From NCBI GenBank assembly GCA_001768675.1, contig MELN01000036.1, positions 10,902 through 30,226 of the forward strand: a stretch of DNA of 19,325 nucleotides, written 5' to 3'. The notes beneath the pieces were generated by a model that was given only the letters and a program-made list of their open reading frames with translations, did not search any database and had not been told where the DNA came from. The stretch is from Actinobacteria bacterium RBG_16_64_13. Its GTDB lineage: Bacteria; Actinomycetota; Thermoleophilia; RBG-16-64-13. This document shows, piece by piece, positions 1 to 10,376 of this stretch; position 1 is the stretch's first letter; each line of letters begins with the position of its first letter. The position numbers and the translations under genes are program-made.

Positions 1-1
1 C

Positions 2-460
2 GTTGTCGCCGTGGGATACGCCGCGGAGGGGAGTAGGCACTCCCGGATCCGTGAGCGCGCGGGCAGCGAGCGCCGGCTGCCACCCGAGCAGATCTTCTGG
101 GAAGGGAAGCTGGGAGAACCCCTCGATCTCGCCGGCGCGGCTGGGTATGCGGAGGTGCTCGAGTCGGTGAGGTGGGCGCCGTCGGCTTCGAACAAGCAGC
201 CCTGGCGGCTGGTACGGTCGGGAGAGGCCTGGCATCTCTACCTCCAGCGGACCAAAGGCTACGGCAAGGGCACTACGGTCTTCTCGCTGCTGAGGCTTGC
301 CGATCTGCAGCGCGTGGACATGGGCATCGCCATGTGTCATTTCGAGATGGCTGCCCGGGAGCGGGGTCTGGCCGGCCGGTGGCTGGTCGAGCAGCCCGCG
401 CCTGAGGCTAGAGCCGCGGGTCTGGAGTACACGGCCAGCTGGATTCCCGAGGACACCTAG
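2..460 (+). CDS. Nitroreductase-family protein, C-terminal part (5' end outside window)
   Basis: The reading frame is open to the left edge, so the true start lies upstream. The visible 152 residues begin VVAVGYAAEG and include WAPSASNKQPWRLV, a stretch typical of the C-terminal half of the TM1586-like nitroreductases, where it helps form the FMN and substrate pocket, followed by a conserved LQRVDMGIAMCHFEMAA helix. Proteins of this group are cytoplasmic FMN-dependent oxidoreductases of mostly unknown substrate. A GTG at 11 could serve as a start, but it would remove the family's N-terminal half and has no obvious ribosome site, so a truncated view of a longer gene is preferred. The gene runs in the same direction as the VOC and b5-like genes but is separated from them by 127 bases, so shared transcription is uncertain. 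Family assignment is fairly secure; the substrate is unknown. Confidence 0.75.
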   Translation, partial: VVAVGYAAEGSRHSRIRERAGSERRLPPEQIFWEGKLGEPLDLAGAAGYAEVLESVRWAPSASNKQPWRLVRSGEAWHLYLQRTKGYGKGTTVFSLLRLADLQRVDMGIAMCHFEMAARERGLAGRWLVEQPAPEARAAGLEYTASWIPEDT

Positions 461-527
461 TCAACGCTCACTTCTTCCGCTCGACCCCACGGGCACCGTT
501 TACTTCCCACCTCTGGCCGGGTATCTG

Positions 528-560
528 CCTCCCAAGGGAGGACGGACTTCCCGAATCGGG
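528..560. repeat. Two adjacent short palindromes upstream of the VOC gene
   Basis: CCTCCCAAGGGAGG (528-541) is a perfect palindrome. CCCGAATCGGG (550-560) is a 5-base inverted repeat around one base. They sit 28 bases before the VOC start, in the 127-base gap after the nitroreductase gene. They could be an operator or part of an attenuating or terminating structure, but no T-run follows, so no specific role is claimed. Confidence 0.35.
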
Positions 561-587
561 TAATCGCGGCAAGAGGAGATGGATGGA

Positions 588-989
588 ATGGCTGGTCTGA
601 GAGACATACCGGTCGCCGGTGTTCTTCGCGCTGAAGACTATCAGCGCGCGAGGAAGTTCTACACGGAGGTGTTGGGACTCGCGGAGGCCCAGGAGTCGAG
701 CGGGCCCACACGCGAGGGGATGTTCATGGCGGGGGCGGGGACCATGGTCACCGTCTACGAGCGTCCGGGGCTCCCGGCTCCCGAAAACACGACCCTGGGC
801 TTCGGCGTGCCGGCCGACAAGTTCGATGGGCTGGTCGCGGAACTGCGCGGCAAAGGGATCGTGTTCGAAGACTACGACATTCCGGAGATCGGCCTCAAGA
901 CGGTCGGTGGGGTGGCGACGTTCGCTGGTGACAAGCTTGCGTGGTTCAAAGACAGCGAGGGGAACATCCTCAGTCTGGCCACCATGTAG
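588..989 (+). CDS. VOC superfamily (glyoxalase/bleomycin-resistance fold) protein
   Basis: This 133-residue protein has the VOC paired beta-alpha-beta-beta-beta layout: IPVAGVLRAEDYQRARKFYT near the start, a typical opening in which a substrate-specific strand leads into the 'FYteVLGL' helix, and FKDSEGNILSLATM at the end, the usual 'DPdGN' closing strand. Family members are metal-dependent lyases, isomerases, ring-cleaving dioxygenases or binding proteins. The substrate cannot be told from sequence. The start at 588 is chosen because AGAGGAG (572-578) lies 9 bases upstream; the in-frame ATG at 579 abuts that site and is unlikely. The b5-like gene starts only 6 bases after its stop, so the two are probably cotranslated. 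A clear metal-binding His/Glu set was not identified, so it may be a non-catalytic or divergent member. Confidence 0.85.
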   Translation: MAGLRDIPVAGVLRAEDYQRARKFYTEVLGLAEAQESSGPTREGMFMAGAGTMVTVYERPGLPAPENTTLGFGVPADKFDGLVAELRGKGIVFEDYDIPEIGLKTVGGVATFAGDKLAWFKDSEGNILSLATM

Positions 990-995
990 GCCGCC

Positions 996-1235
996 ATGGA
1001 GCAGCAGATATTCACACGAGAGAGCTTGTCTCAGTTCGACGGCAAAGATGGACGGAAGGCCTATGTCGCCTACCAGGGCAACGTCTACGACGTCACCGAT
1101 AGCGTCCTGTGGGAGTATGGCGATCATCAGGGTGAGCATTCGGCCGGGGCCGATTTGACGGCGGAACTGGACGACGCTCCGCACTTTCCCGATGAACTGG
1201 AAGCCTTTCCTGTGGTGGGGTCGCTGGGCGAGTGA
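996..1235 (+). CDS. Small cytochrome b5-like heme/steroid-binding domain protein
   Basis: This 79-residue protein consists of one bacterial cytochrome b5-like domain. It opens FTRESLSQFDGKDGRKAYVAY, continues GNVYDVTDSVLWEYGDH, then AGADLTAELDDAPHF, and ends FPVVGSL, the standard order of conserved blocks in the short prokaryotic members. Histidines 44, 48 and 63 are candidate axial heme ligands. There is no signal peptide or membrane segment, so a soluble cytoplasmic electron carrier or ligand-binding protein is likely. It begins 6 bases after the VOC stop codon and has only a weak ribosome site, which suggests translational coupling. Its electron partner is not evident; the upstream nitroreductase-like protein is a speculative candidate. 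The family call is strong and the function open. Confidence 0.88.
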   Translation: MEQQIFTRESLSQFDGKDGRKAYVAYQGNVYDVTDSVLWEYGDHQGEHSAGADLTAELDDAPHFPDELEAFPVVGSLGE

Positions 1236-1237
1236 AG

Positions 1238-1260
1238 GCCGCCGGCACCATCGGAGCGGC
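1238..1260. terminator. Weak hairpin between convergent genes
   Basis: In the 41-base gap between the convergent b5-like and MFS genes, GCCGCCG can pair with CGG-(AG)-CGGC across the loop GCACCAT, with a two-base bulge. No T-run follows on either strand. It may help end transcription from either side, but this is a weak call. Confidence 0.25.
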
Positions 1261-1276
1261 AGCCGTTATTCCCAAC

Positions 1277-2557
1277 CTACTGGCTGACGTCCTTGTTCGA
1301 AGCCCGATGGGATAGCCGGTAGAGCGGCGCCGCCACGAAGTAGACGACGCCTCCGATGGTGTAGGCGACGGCTTTGGAGGCAGCCTGAGCCGCGTACCCC
1401 AGGCCCACTTGCCCCACAACACCGCCGACATCGGAGAAGACCGAGTCGAACGACAGAACGGTGGCACGCTGCGCAGAGGGGATGTGGTCGTTGATGTAGG
1501 CTTGACGTACCGGCCCTAGAATGCCGGAAAGCAGGCCGAAGCTCACCAGCAGCACGACCAAGACCGCGAAGGCGGCGGGGTTCCCGTCGCCCGTCACCAG
1601 TCCGAGCACTCCGAGGCCGGCCGCGCAGGCAGCCATACCGGCTGAGGTCCATGCGAGCACCATGGCGGGTCTGGTCCCCAGCTTGCTGTGGGAGATCCGC
1701 CCCACCAGGGAGTTGCCCGCGACCCCGGACAGCGCGAAGAGCGCGGTGATGACGCCGGCTACCCAGACCAGGTTCCCTCTCCCGAGCATGTCGAGGGCGT
1801 ACGGCTGCGAGGCGTAGAACAGGTACCAGACCAGCAGTCCGTTCGCGAGCGAGGTGAACAACAAGGGCCTCACCACCGGGTGGCGCCACCCGTAGGTGAT
1901 CCCAGTGCCGAAGATCTTCCGGCTCTCCTCGCCAAAGCGTGCGAATCTGAAGGAACGCGGCGTGAAGCCGAGTTCTCGCATGAACGCGAAGGTGATCGCG
2001 AACGCCACGACCAGCAACCCGGTGCGGACGAGGTAGGGGATGGCCAGGCTCAGCTGCCCGAGCAGTCCGCCCGCCAGAACTCCGGTGAGCATGGAGATGC
2101 CCGTGAACATACCGCTGCGTGCGAAGACCCGGTCCTTGCTTCCCGAGTAGCCCAGAGAGTCGAGGGCATCCACCATCCAGGCGTCTACCGCTCCGGTCTG
2201 GCAGGTGAAGCCGAAGCCGAGCACGACCGAAGCCAGGATGAACCCGGGAAGGCCCCAGTGGAAGACGGATGATCCCACGTACCCGAGGGTAGCCACCGCC
2301 AAGGACGCGATTCCGATCAGGAACGATGCCCGCCGGCCGACTGTGTCGGCGATGACGCCGGTGGGCACCTCGAACACGATCTGGCCGGCGCTGAAGGTCG
2401 CATTGACGAGCATCACATAAAAGATGTTCAATCCCGCATCGAGCAGGAAGAGCGTGTTGACGCCCCAGATGACCGAGGCCGACAGGGTGAAGAGCGAGTT
2501 GAGGGAGTAGTAGGTGCGTTCGATCCGGGTGATGTTTGCTGTGGCGTCAGGGTCCAT
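1277..2557 (-). CDS. MFS transporter, last gene of the dpp-like operon
   Basis: This 426-residue protein has about twelve hydrophobic segments and the MFS motif A between helices 2 and 3, GVIADTVGRR (residues 67-76), preceded by GQIVFEVPT, a pattern common in drug-efflux-type and unassigned 12-helix MFS carriers. It starts at an ATG only 3 bases after the DppB stop. AGGTGA, which includes that stop, serves as its ribosome site, so translation is coupled to the permease gene. An MFS carrier as the tail gene of a peptide-type ABC importer is unusual. It could export a product or analogue of the imported compound, or be a second uptake route. The substrate cannot be predicted. The gene ends 41 bases from the convergent b5-like gene. 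Confidence 0.9.
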   Translation of the reverse strand: MDPDATANITRIERTYYSLNSLFTLSASVIWGVNTLFLLDAGLNIFYVMLVNATFSAGQIVFEVPTGVIADTVGRRASFLIGIASLAVATLGYVGSSVFHWGLPGFILASVVLGFGFTCQTGAVDAWMVDALDSLGYSGSKDRVFARSGMFTGISMLTGVLAGGLLGQLSLAIPYLVRTGLLVVAFAITFAFMRELGFTPRSFRFARFGEESRKIFGTGITYGWRHPVVRPLLFTSLANGLLVWYLFYASQPYALDMLGRGNLVWVAGVITALFALSGVAGNSLVGRISHSKLGTRPAMVLAWTSAGMAACAAGLGVLGLVTGDGNPAAFAVLVVLLVSFGLLSGILGPVRQAYINDHIPSAQRATVLSFDSVFSDVGGVVGQVGLGYAAQAASKAVAYTIGGVVYFVAAPLYRLSHRASNKDVSQ

Positions 2558-2560
2558 GGC

Positions 2561-3501
2561 TCACCTGTAACGGATGCGTGGATTGAGTAGGGCGTACATG
2601 ATGTCGGCGGCCAGATTGGCGAGGGCGAAGATCGTGACGATGACCATGGTCGTGGCTTGGATGAGAGGCAGGTCACGCCGTTGCACGGCGAAGAGCACCA
2701 GTCGCCCTAGACCGGGATAGCCGAACACCGACTCGGTCACGATAAGCCCTCCTATCAGCCAGCCCACGCCGGCGGCGATCACCGTGACCGTGGGAAGCAG
2801 GGAGTTGCGGAGCACGTGTCTGAAGAGCACATTCCCGGCCGAGAGTCCCTTCAATCGGGCCGTGCGGACGTAATCGGTCTCGAGGACCTCGGCGGTGCCG
2901 GCCCGCGTCATCCTCACCACGTAGGCGAGACTGGTCAGCGAGACCGTGAGCCCTGGCAGGATGAGGCTGGGGAGCGCGGAGAAGAACCCCGTGCCGGGGG
3001 CGATCGCCGACGACGACGGGAACCAGTGCAAGGCGCGGGAGAACACGGCGATGAGCAGTACCGCGGTGACGAATTCTGGCAGGCCCACGAAAGCGAGAGA
3101 GCCCGCCGATATCACTTGGTCGATGTACGAGTTGCGCCGCCACGCGGCGATGACCCCCAGGAAGATTCCCAGGGGCACGTACATGAAGAAAGCCACCAGG
3201 GCCAGCATAGCGGAATTGCTCAGTCTCTCGAGAGTGACGCCACGGACATCTTCACCGGTGCTGAGGGAGGTGCCCCAGTCTCCGCGAGCCAGGTCGCTCA
3301 GCCAACTCCCGTACTGTACGACCAGGGACCGGTCGAGACCCAACTCCTGGCGCAGGGAGTCCTTCGCCTGCTCCGAGGCCTCCCGGCCGAGGATCATGGT
3401 GGCCACGTCGCCGGGCAGCACGTGCGTGGCGCCGAAGACCAGGACGCTCGACAGGAGCACGGTCAGGATGACGAACCCCAGCCGGCGAAGGATGAAGCCG
3501 G

Positions 3502-3505
<4 letters not shown>
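2561..3505 (-). CDS. Peptide/nickel-type ABC transporter permease, DppB-like
   Basis: This is a 314-residue inner-membrane subunit of a cluster-C (peptide/opine/nickel) ABC importer. It has the N-terminal helix followed by a large external loop with HVLPGD (residues 28-33) and LGLDRSLVVQYG, as in DppB/OppB. The cytoplasmic EAA coupling loop is at about residues 206-238 (ETDYVRTARLKGLS, then RHVLRNSLLP), which docks on the ATPase. Six membrane segments and normal family length are seen. Its ATG overlaps the ATPase stop by four bases (ATGA, 3502-3505). In many dpp/opp operons this permease gene directly follows the binding-protein gene; here it comes after both the DppC-like gene and the ATPase gene. 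Family assignment is secure; the transported compound may be a peptide, but is not determined. Confidence 0.95.
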
Positions 3506-5730
<2,225 letters not shown>

Positions 5731-5731
5731 C

Positions 5732-6622
5732 TCACCGGCTCCCTCGTGCCACGGGCGGGCCGAACACGTGGCGCAGACCATCGGCCATCAGACTCGTCCC
5801 GATAACGAGCAGCGAGATCGCCGCGGCAGGGAAGAGCAGCATCCACGGGGCCGCGTCGAAGAAGGTCCGGGCCTCGTTCACCTGGCGGCCCCAATCGGGG
5901 TTGGGCGGAGGCACTCCCAATCCCAGGAATCCGAGGGAGGCCACGAGGAAGATGGAGTACGCGAAGCGGATGGACGCCTCCACCAGCAGAGGGGGGAGCG
6001 CGTTGGGCAGCATCTCCCGGAAGAGGATGTAGCTCCGCTTCTCGCCTCGCAGCCGAGCCGCCTCTATGAACTCCCGGGTGCGCAGGTCGAGGACCATACT
6101 TCGGGCGATGCGGGCGAACATGGGGATGTAAAGGACTGCGATGACGAGGATCAGATTGAGGTCCGACGGACCGGCGGTAGCCAGCAAGACCATCGCCAGA
6201 AGCAGGGCCGGGAACGCAAGGAGCACGTCCAGTACCCGCATGATGGCTTCATCCCAAAGGCGGCCGACGTAACCCGCCAGCAACCCCAAAGAGGTCCCGA
6301 CAACGGCCGCCAGCAGAGTGCCTATCCCTCCCAGGTAGAAGACGTCGCGTGCTCCGACCAGGACGCGGCTGAAGACGTCGCGCCCGAAGTTGTCGGTGCC
6401 CATCCAGTGCCCGAGGCTGGGACTCTGTAGCCGCTGGGTCGCGTCTTGAGCGGCGTAATCATAGGGGGCGATGAGCGGCCCCAGAAGGGCTATCACCAGA
6501 AAGAGGAAGAAGATGAACGTTCCGGCCAGAGCGACCGGTTGCAGGCGGAGGCGGCGCCAGTAGACGGCGGCTCGCCGGGGGCTGACAAGTCGGCCGTGAT
6601 CTGCTTCGACCTTCCCTTTCAC
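5732..6622 (-). CDS. Peptide/nickel-type ABC transporter permease, DppC-like
   Basis: This is the 296-residue second membrane subunit of the importer. It has the DppC/OppC layout: a basic cytoplasmic N-terminus, a first helix at about residues 31-51, the conserved periplasmic segment HWMGTDNFGRDVFSRVL (72-88), then five further helices, with the EAA coupling motif EAARLRG at 187-193 followed by REMLPNALPPLL. GLGVPPPNPDWG near the C-terminus is also typical of the family. Translation starts at a GTG at 6622 that overlaps the binding-protein stop (GTGA, 6619-6622). No good Shine-Dalgarno sequence is present, so coupling by re-initiation is likely. It ends one base before the fused ATPase. Pairs with the DppB-like subunit encoded downstream. 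Confidence 0.95.
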   Translation of the reverse strand: MKGKVEADHGRLVSPRRAAVYWRRLRLQPVALAGTFIFFLFLVIALLGPLIAPYDYAAQDATQRLQSPSLGHWMGTDNFGRDVFSRVLVGARDVFYLGGIGTLLAAVVGTSLGLLAGYVGRLWDEAIMRVLDVLLAFPALLLAMVLLATAGPSDLNLILVIAVLYIPMFARIARSMVLDLRTREFIEAARLRGEKRSYILFREMLPNALPPLLVEASIRFAYSIFLVASLGFLGLGVPPPNPDWGRQVNEARTFFDAAPWMLLFPAAAISLLVIGTSLMADGLRHVFGPPVARGSR

Positions 6623-8217
6623 CTCACGAAGTAGGCGGCGCGGAACAGCGTGCGAGACCAGTCGGGCGCCAACTCGATGCCCTTGACCGCCGCGCTCATC
6701 CCGGCTGCGGCTGTCTCGAAGAACGGCACGATGACCGGTCCCCGATCGATCAAGATATGCTGGGCATTCTTGTAGAGCTCACCGCGCTTGGCCTGATCGA
6801 GTTCGCTGTTGATCTGGGCGGTGAGAGCATCGAACTCCGGGTCGCTCCAGTGAGACTCGTTGTAGGCTGCCCCAGTGATATAGGCAGCGTTGAAGTACGT
6901 GTTGGGAGTGGCCCGGGCCCCCCACTCGGTGATACCGAAGTCGGCTTTGAGCCAACTGGCGTCGCCCTCGCCGTAGTACACATCCGGAGGCACGGTCTGG
7001 ATGTCGACGGTCACCCCGATGGCCTTCATCTGCTCCTTCCACACGGTGGCGATGGCTGGGACCTCCAGGGCCTGCTGGGCATACAGGGTGATGGTCAGAC
7101 CGCCGGCAAACCCGGCTTCGGCCAGCAACCTCCTGGCCTGGTCGGGATCGTAGCCGGGCGCCTGATCGAGATAGTAGTCACCGTACGCTGGGCCCACAGG
7201 TGTCCCATTGCCGACTACCGCCAGCCCCGGGCGGACCTGATCGATCAGTCCCTGGTGGTCGGTTGCAAGTTGCAGCGCCTTGCGCACGAGTGGATCGGCC
7301 GCCGGACGTCCGGCGTCGGAGCGCATGTGTATGACGTAATGGAAGGCGCTCGAAGGCCCGGTGAGGACCCTTAACTTGGAATCGGCGTTGATGGAGTCGA
7401 CCAACTCGGAGGTCAGACCCGCCACGAACTGCACCTGGTCTCCCCGCAAGGCCTCCACCTGGCCTGCCAAGTCGGGCGAGAAGACAAACTGGATCTCGTC
7501 GAGGTAGGGAAGCCGCGCGCCTTGGCCGTCCTTCATCCAGTATTTCGGGTTCTTCTTAAGAATGGTCCTGTCCTCCGCTGAGTACGACTCGATGGTGAAT
7601 GGGCCCGTGCCCACCCATTCGGTCGAGGGGTCGGCGACGGTCTTGGAGAGAACGGCCGCGTGATAGTCGGCGACGTCGCTCGGGAACTCCGGGTTGGGCT
7701 CCTTGAGATCGAACTCCACACGAGTGGGGTCAAGCGCCTTGATGCTGGTGATATTGGCGTAGAGCCCGACGAGCGGCGAGCCGACGTCAGGGTTACGCAG
7801 GCGGTCGAACGTGTACACCACGTCGTCGGCAGTGAATGATGACCCGTTGGAGAACGTGACCTCGGAGCGGAGGGTGAAGGTCCAGATCGTGCCGTCCGGC
7901 GAGGTCCATTCGGTGGCCAGTCCGGGGAGCAACTGGTTGTTCTGTCCGACCTCGACGAGCCAGTCATAGACCTGCTGGTTGATGAGGATGTCGGCCCGAG
8001 CGCTCGCGAAAGCCGGGTCCCGGTTCGCGGTCGGCTCGGTAGCCACCCGGAGGATCCCGCCGGTCGCGATGCCGCCGGTGGTGGTGGTCACGCCCGCCTG
8101 GGTCGACGTGGTCGTCTCCTGGCCGCCTGAGCCGCATCCTACGAAGAGAACGGCGGCGAGCGCCAGCGCGCAACCCAGGGCCAGCAGATGAAGCCGTCGG
8201 GATGAATTAACGCGCAT
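6619..8217 (-). CDS. Family 5 extracellular solute-binding lipoprotein, DppA-like
   Basis: This 532-residue protein is the substrate receptor of the importer and the first gene of the operon. The N-terminus is a lipoprotein signal: basic MRVNSSRR, a hydrophobic stretch, and lipobox LFVGC with Cys28 as the likely lipidated residue. A Ser/Gly/Thr-rich linker (roughly 29-50) follows. The mature part shows SBP_bac_5 hallmarks: LATEWTSPDGTIWTFTLR, TFSNGSSFTADDVVYTFDRL and later WVGTGPFTIESY. Length fits the family. AAGGGGGG lies about 6 bases upstream of the ATG. Family members bind di- and oligopeptides, nickel complexes, opines, plant-derived phenolic glycosides or other small molecules; the ligand is not predictable. 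Transcription probably starts in the 8218-8270 gap, where no convincing -35/-10 pair was recognised. Confidence 0.93.
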   Translation of the reverse strand: MRVNSSRRLHLLALGCALALAAVLFVGCGSGGQETTTSTQAGVTTTTGGIATGGILRVATEPTANRDPAFASARADILINQQVYDWLVEVGQNNQLLPGLATEWTSPDGTIWTFTLRSEVTFSNGSSFTADDVVYTFDRLRNPDVGSPLVGLYANITSIKALDPTRVEFDLKEPNPEFPSDVADYHAAVLSKTVADPSTEWVGTGPFTIESYSAEDRTILKKNPKYWMKDGQGARLPYLDEIQFVFSPDLAGQVEALRGDQVQFVAGLTSELVDSINADSKLRVLTGPSSAFHYVIHMRSDAGRPAADPLVRKALQLATDHQGLIDQVRPGLAVVGNGTPVGPAYGDYYLDQAPGYDPDQARRLLAEAGFAGGLTITLYAQQALEVPAIATVWKEQMKAIGVTVDIQTVPPDVYYGEGDASWLKADFGITEWGARATPNTYFNAAYITGAAYNESHWSDPEFDALTAQINSELDQAKRGELYKNAQHILIDRGPVIVPFFETAAAGMSAAVKGIELAPDWSRTLFRAAYFVR

Positions 8218-8269
8218 ATTGCCCCCCCTTGCTCAGGTGACAGCGGACGACAAGCCTCTGGTACTACGC

Positions 8270-8773
8270 CTACAAACCTACCCGGGGACGATGGCGCTCA
8301 AACGGTTCGGGCGCCAGCCGCCGCAGGCCCGCCTCGTCGCCCGCGGTCGGTAGGTGGGTGGTGTGGAACTCGCACCCGAGAGTTGTCTCAAGCGCGCCAC
8401 GGTTGCCTGGGCGGCCGGGTCGCCGGTCGAGTCGCGCCCTGAAGACCCATGCCGAGGGCTGGCCCTCGAAAGTGGGTGACGACCACGGCGCGTACCAGCA
8501 GCCCCCAGTCGCCCAGATCGTCGATGAGCTTCAGCGCGTCCACGTCGTAGGGGGTCCCGAAGTTGGCGCGCATCTTGCGCCGCTCGATCGCCCCGCGTAG
8601 CTGCAGACGACAATCTCGGCCTGGTCCCCTTAGCCTTTGCGGCAAGCGGATCTTGACGTTCGGGTCATACCCGGAGAGAACACGCGCGGCGTGGAAATCG
8701 TACGGGATCTTCCCGCGCGCTCGACGATCGCATGGCTTTGCTCCTCGAGGTACTTCTCGCTGTCGAAACCCAC
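8270..8773 (-). pseudogene. Decayed, truncated DUF1846-family gene
   Basis: On the minus strand this stretch encodes consecutive blocks of the DUF1846 family (about 500 residues when intact), split over several frames. A GTG at 8773 begins GFDSEKYLEEQSHAIVERAG. In another frame follows YDFHAARVLSGYDPNVKIRL, with the expected 'LYLEFGGK' block between them missing. A short third-frame piece reads DQAEIVVCSYAG, then back in the second frame comes ERRKMRANFGTPYDVDALKL and IDDLGDWGLLVRAVVVTHF, and a further shift gives EGQPSAWVFRARLD before an unrecognised tail ending TAG at 8270. At least four frame changes in 500 bases, plus loss of the C-terminal two thirds, mark it as a dead gene rather than one sequencing error. 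DUF1846 function is not established. The order and direction of the blocks match the family, which is strong evidence for common origin. Confidence 0.8.
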
Positions 8774-8779
8774 GTTACT

Positions 8780-8802
8780 CGTCACGGCGAGCGCCGGTGA
8801 CG
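8780..8802 (-). terminator. Stable hairpin just after the efflux-pump stop codon
   Basis: CGTCA pairs with TGACG and CGGC with GCCG around a 4-base loop, with one bulged G: nine base pairs, mostly GC. It lies 8 bases past the stop of the DHA2 pump gene in the direction of its transcription. There is no T-run, so it is a terminator-like or 3'-end-stabilising hairpin rather than a classic intrinsic terminator. Confidence 0.45.
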
Positions 8803-8810
8803 CGCGACTG

Positions 8811-10376
8811 TCATTCCGCCGGCATGTCGTGTGAGTCGGCCAGCGGTTTCTCCTTGACGAAGAGGAACAGCACGACCCCAAGGGCCATGAGTGGCAGCAG
8901 ATAGAGGAAGACAGGGGTAAGTGCTTCGCTGTACGAGCTCACGACGGCGTTCTTCAGCTCCTCGGGCAATTGGTTGACCAGCGCAGGAGTAAGGGAGTTG
9001 GGATCTACGGGCATGCCCGAGCCGGCAGCGGCGGAGACCAGTCTTTCACCCAGAAGGTCCATGAGACGCTTGGTGAACACGGTGCCCACGGCGGCCGAGC
9101 CGATGGCGGCTCCTATCTGCCGAAAGAAGATGTTGCCGGCGGTCGCCGTGCCGACTTCGCTCAGAGGGAAGGCGTTCTGCACGATGAGTACCACGATTTG
9201 GAAACTCAGGCCCGTGCCGGCGCCACAGATGAAGATGTAGACGCCCGCCTTCCACAGGGGGTCGTCGACGGCCATGGTCGAGAGGAGAAAGAGGCCCACA
9301 CCGACGATGACGCAACTCGCGATAGGCATCCACTTGTAGCGACCGGTCCGGCTGGCCAGGGCCCCCGAGCCGACCGAGGTGATGAGGATCCCTGCCGACA
9401 TGGGCGCGAGTAGGAGCCCCGACTTGGTCGCGCTGAGCCCGCCGACCATCTGCAGATAACTGGGCAGGTACGCGATCACCCCGAACATCGCTATGGACAA
9501 GAAGAGGCCGCCGGCGGTGCTGAGATTGAAGTTACGGTCGCCGAACAAGTGCAGCGGGATGACCGGATGGACCGCTCTGCGCTCAGCGAGCACGAAGAAG
9601 GTTGCGAACGCGACGGCTATGCCGACGAGACCAAGGATCGTCGGCGAATCCCACGGGTATTCGCGTCCGCCCCACGAGGTGACGAGGATGATCGCGGTTA
9701 CGCTGATGGCCATGGTGGCGATGCCGATGACGTCTACCGTGGGACGGTCTCTCTTCTGGGCAGGCATCTTCAGAAAGGCGCTGGCGGCGACAACAGCGAG
9801 CACGGCGAGCGGCAGGTTGAACCAGAAAGCCCAGCGCCACCCGATGGAGTCCGCGAACCACCCGCCGAGGATGGGGCCAAGCACCGACGACACGGACCAG
9901 GCGCCCCCCATGATGCCCATGTACGTCCCTCGCTGCCGGGGCGGCACTATGTCGGCGATGATGGCCATCGAAAGGATCATGAGCCCGCCACCGCCGAGCC
10001 CCTGAACGGCTCGCGCGGCTACAAGAACCGCCATGTTGTGTGCGAGGCCTCCCAGGACGGAGCCACTAAGAAACGCGACCAGGGCTCCCAGGAAGAGGAC
10101 CTTGTGGCCGATGAGGTCACCCAGCTTGCCGTAGATGGGCATCATGATAGTCGCTGCAAGCAGGTAGGCCGTGGTGACCCAGAGCATCTGGTCGACCCCG
10201 CCCAGGTCGCCTACGATCGTCGGAAGAGCGGTGGCGAATATGACCTGGTCGAGCGCCGCGAGTAGCATGGCGATCAGGAGGGCGACCATCACGAAGGCCA
10301 GGTCCCGTCTGCTCACCACCTGCTGTTCAAGGCCGGGATCCGGCCGGCCGCTCGAGGAGGGGTCGGCCGTGGTCAT
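8811..10376 (-). CDS. DHA2-family (EmrB/QacA type) 14-helix MFS efflux transporter
   Basis: This 521-residue integral membrane protein carries the marker motifs of the proton-driven DHA2 drug exporters: motif D1 LDQVIFATALPTI (42-54), motif A GKLGDLIGHK (83-92), motif B with Arg122 in RAVQGLGGG, and motif C SVSSVLGPILGG (161-172) in helix 5, which marks antiporters. Length and hydrophobic pattern fit fourteen helices. Its ATG overlaps the tetR stop by four bases (ATGA, 10373-10376), so both are made from one transcript and the regulator very probably controls the pump. Likely substrates are amphipathic or aromatic toxicants. Given the divergent aromatic-type operon, export of phenolic compounds is a reasonable but unproven idea. 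Confidence 0.93.
   Translation of the reverse strand: MTTADPSSSGRPDPGLEQQVVSRRDLAFVMVALLIAMLLAALDQVIFATALPTIVGDLGGVDQMLWVTTAYLLAATIMMPIYGKLGDLIGHKVLFLGALVAFLSGSVLGGLAHNMAVLVAARAVQGLGGGGLMILSMAIIADIVPPRQRGTYMGIMGGAWSVSSVLGPILGGWFADSIGWRWAFWFNLPLAVLAVVAASAFLKMPAQKRDRPTVDVIGIATMAISVTAIILVTSWGGREYPWDSPTILGLVGIAVAFATFFVLAERRAVHPVIPLHLFGDRNFNLSTAGGLFLSIAMFGVIAYLPSYLQMVGGLSATKSGLLLAPMSAGILITSVGSGALASRTGRYKWMPIASCVIVGVGLFLLSTMAVDDPLWKAGVYIFICGAGTGLSFQIVVLIVQNAFPLSEVGTATAGNIFFRQIGAAIGSAAVGTVFTKRLMDLLGERLVSAAAGSGMPVDPNSLTPALVNQLPEELKNAVVSSYSEALTPVFLYLLPLMALGVVLFLFVKEKPLADSHDMPAE

Noticed and set aside
468..1184. 238-codon minus-strand frame over the VOC and b5-like genes
   Set aside because: Antisense to two genes with clear family signatures and correct ribosome-site spacing; no domain seen.
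5731..5781. GTG start at 5781 for the fused ATPase
   Set aside because: It would overlap the dppC coding region by about 50 bases. The ATG at 5730 has a ribosome site and follows the dppC stop by one base.
8278..8613. Separate small genes on the minus strand between the importer and efflux operons
   Set aside because: The short frames are fragments of one frameshifted DUF1846 remnant; none has its own ribosome site or a complete domain.
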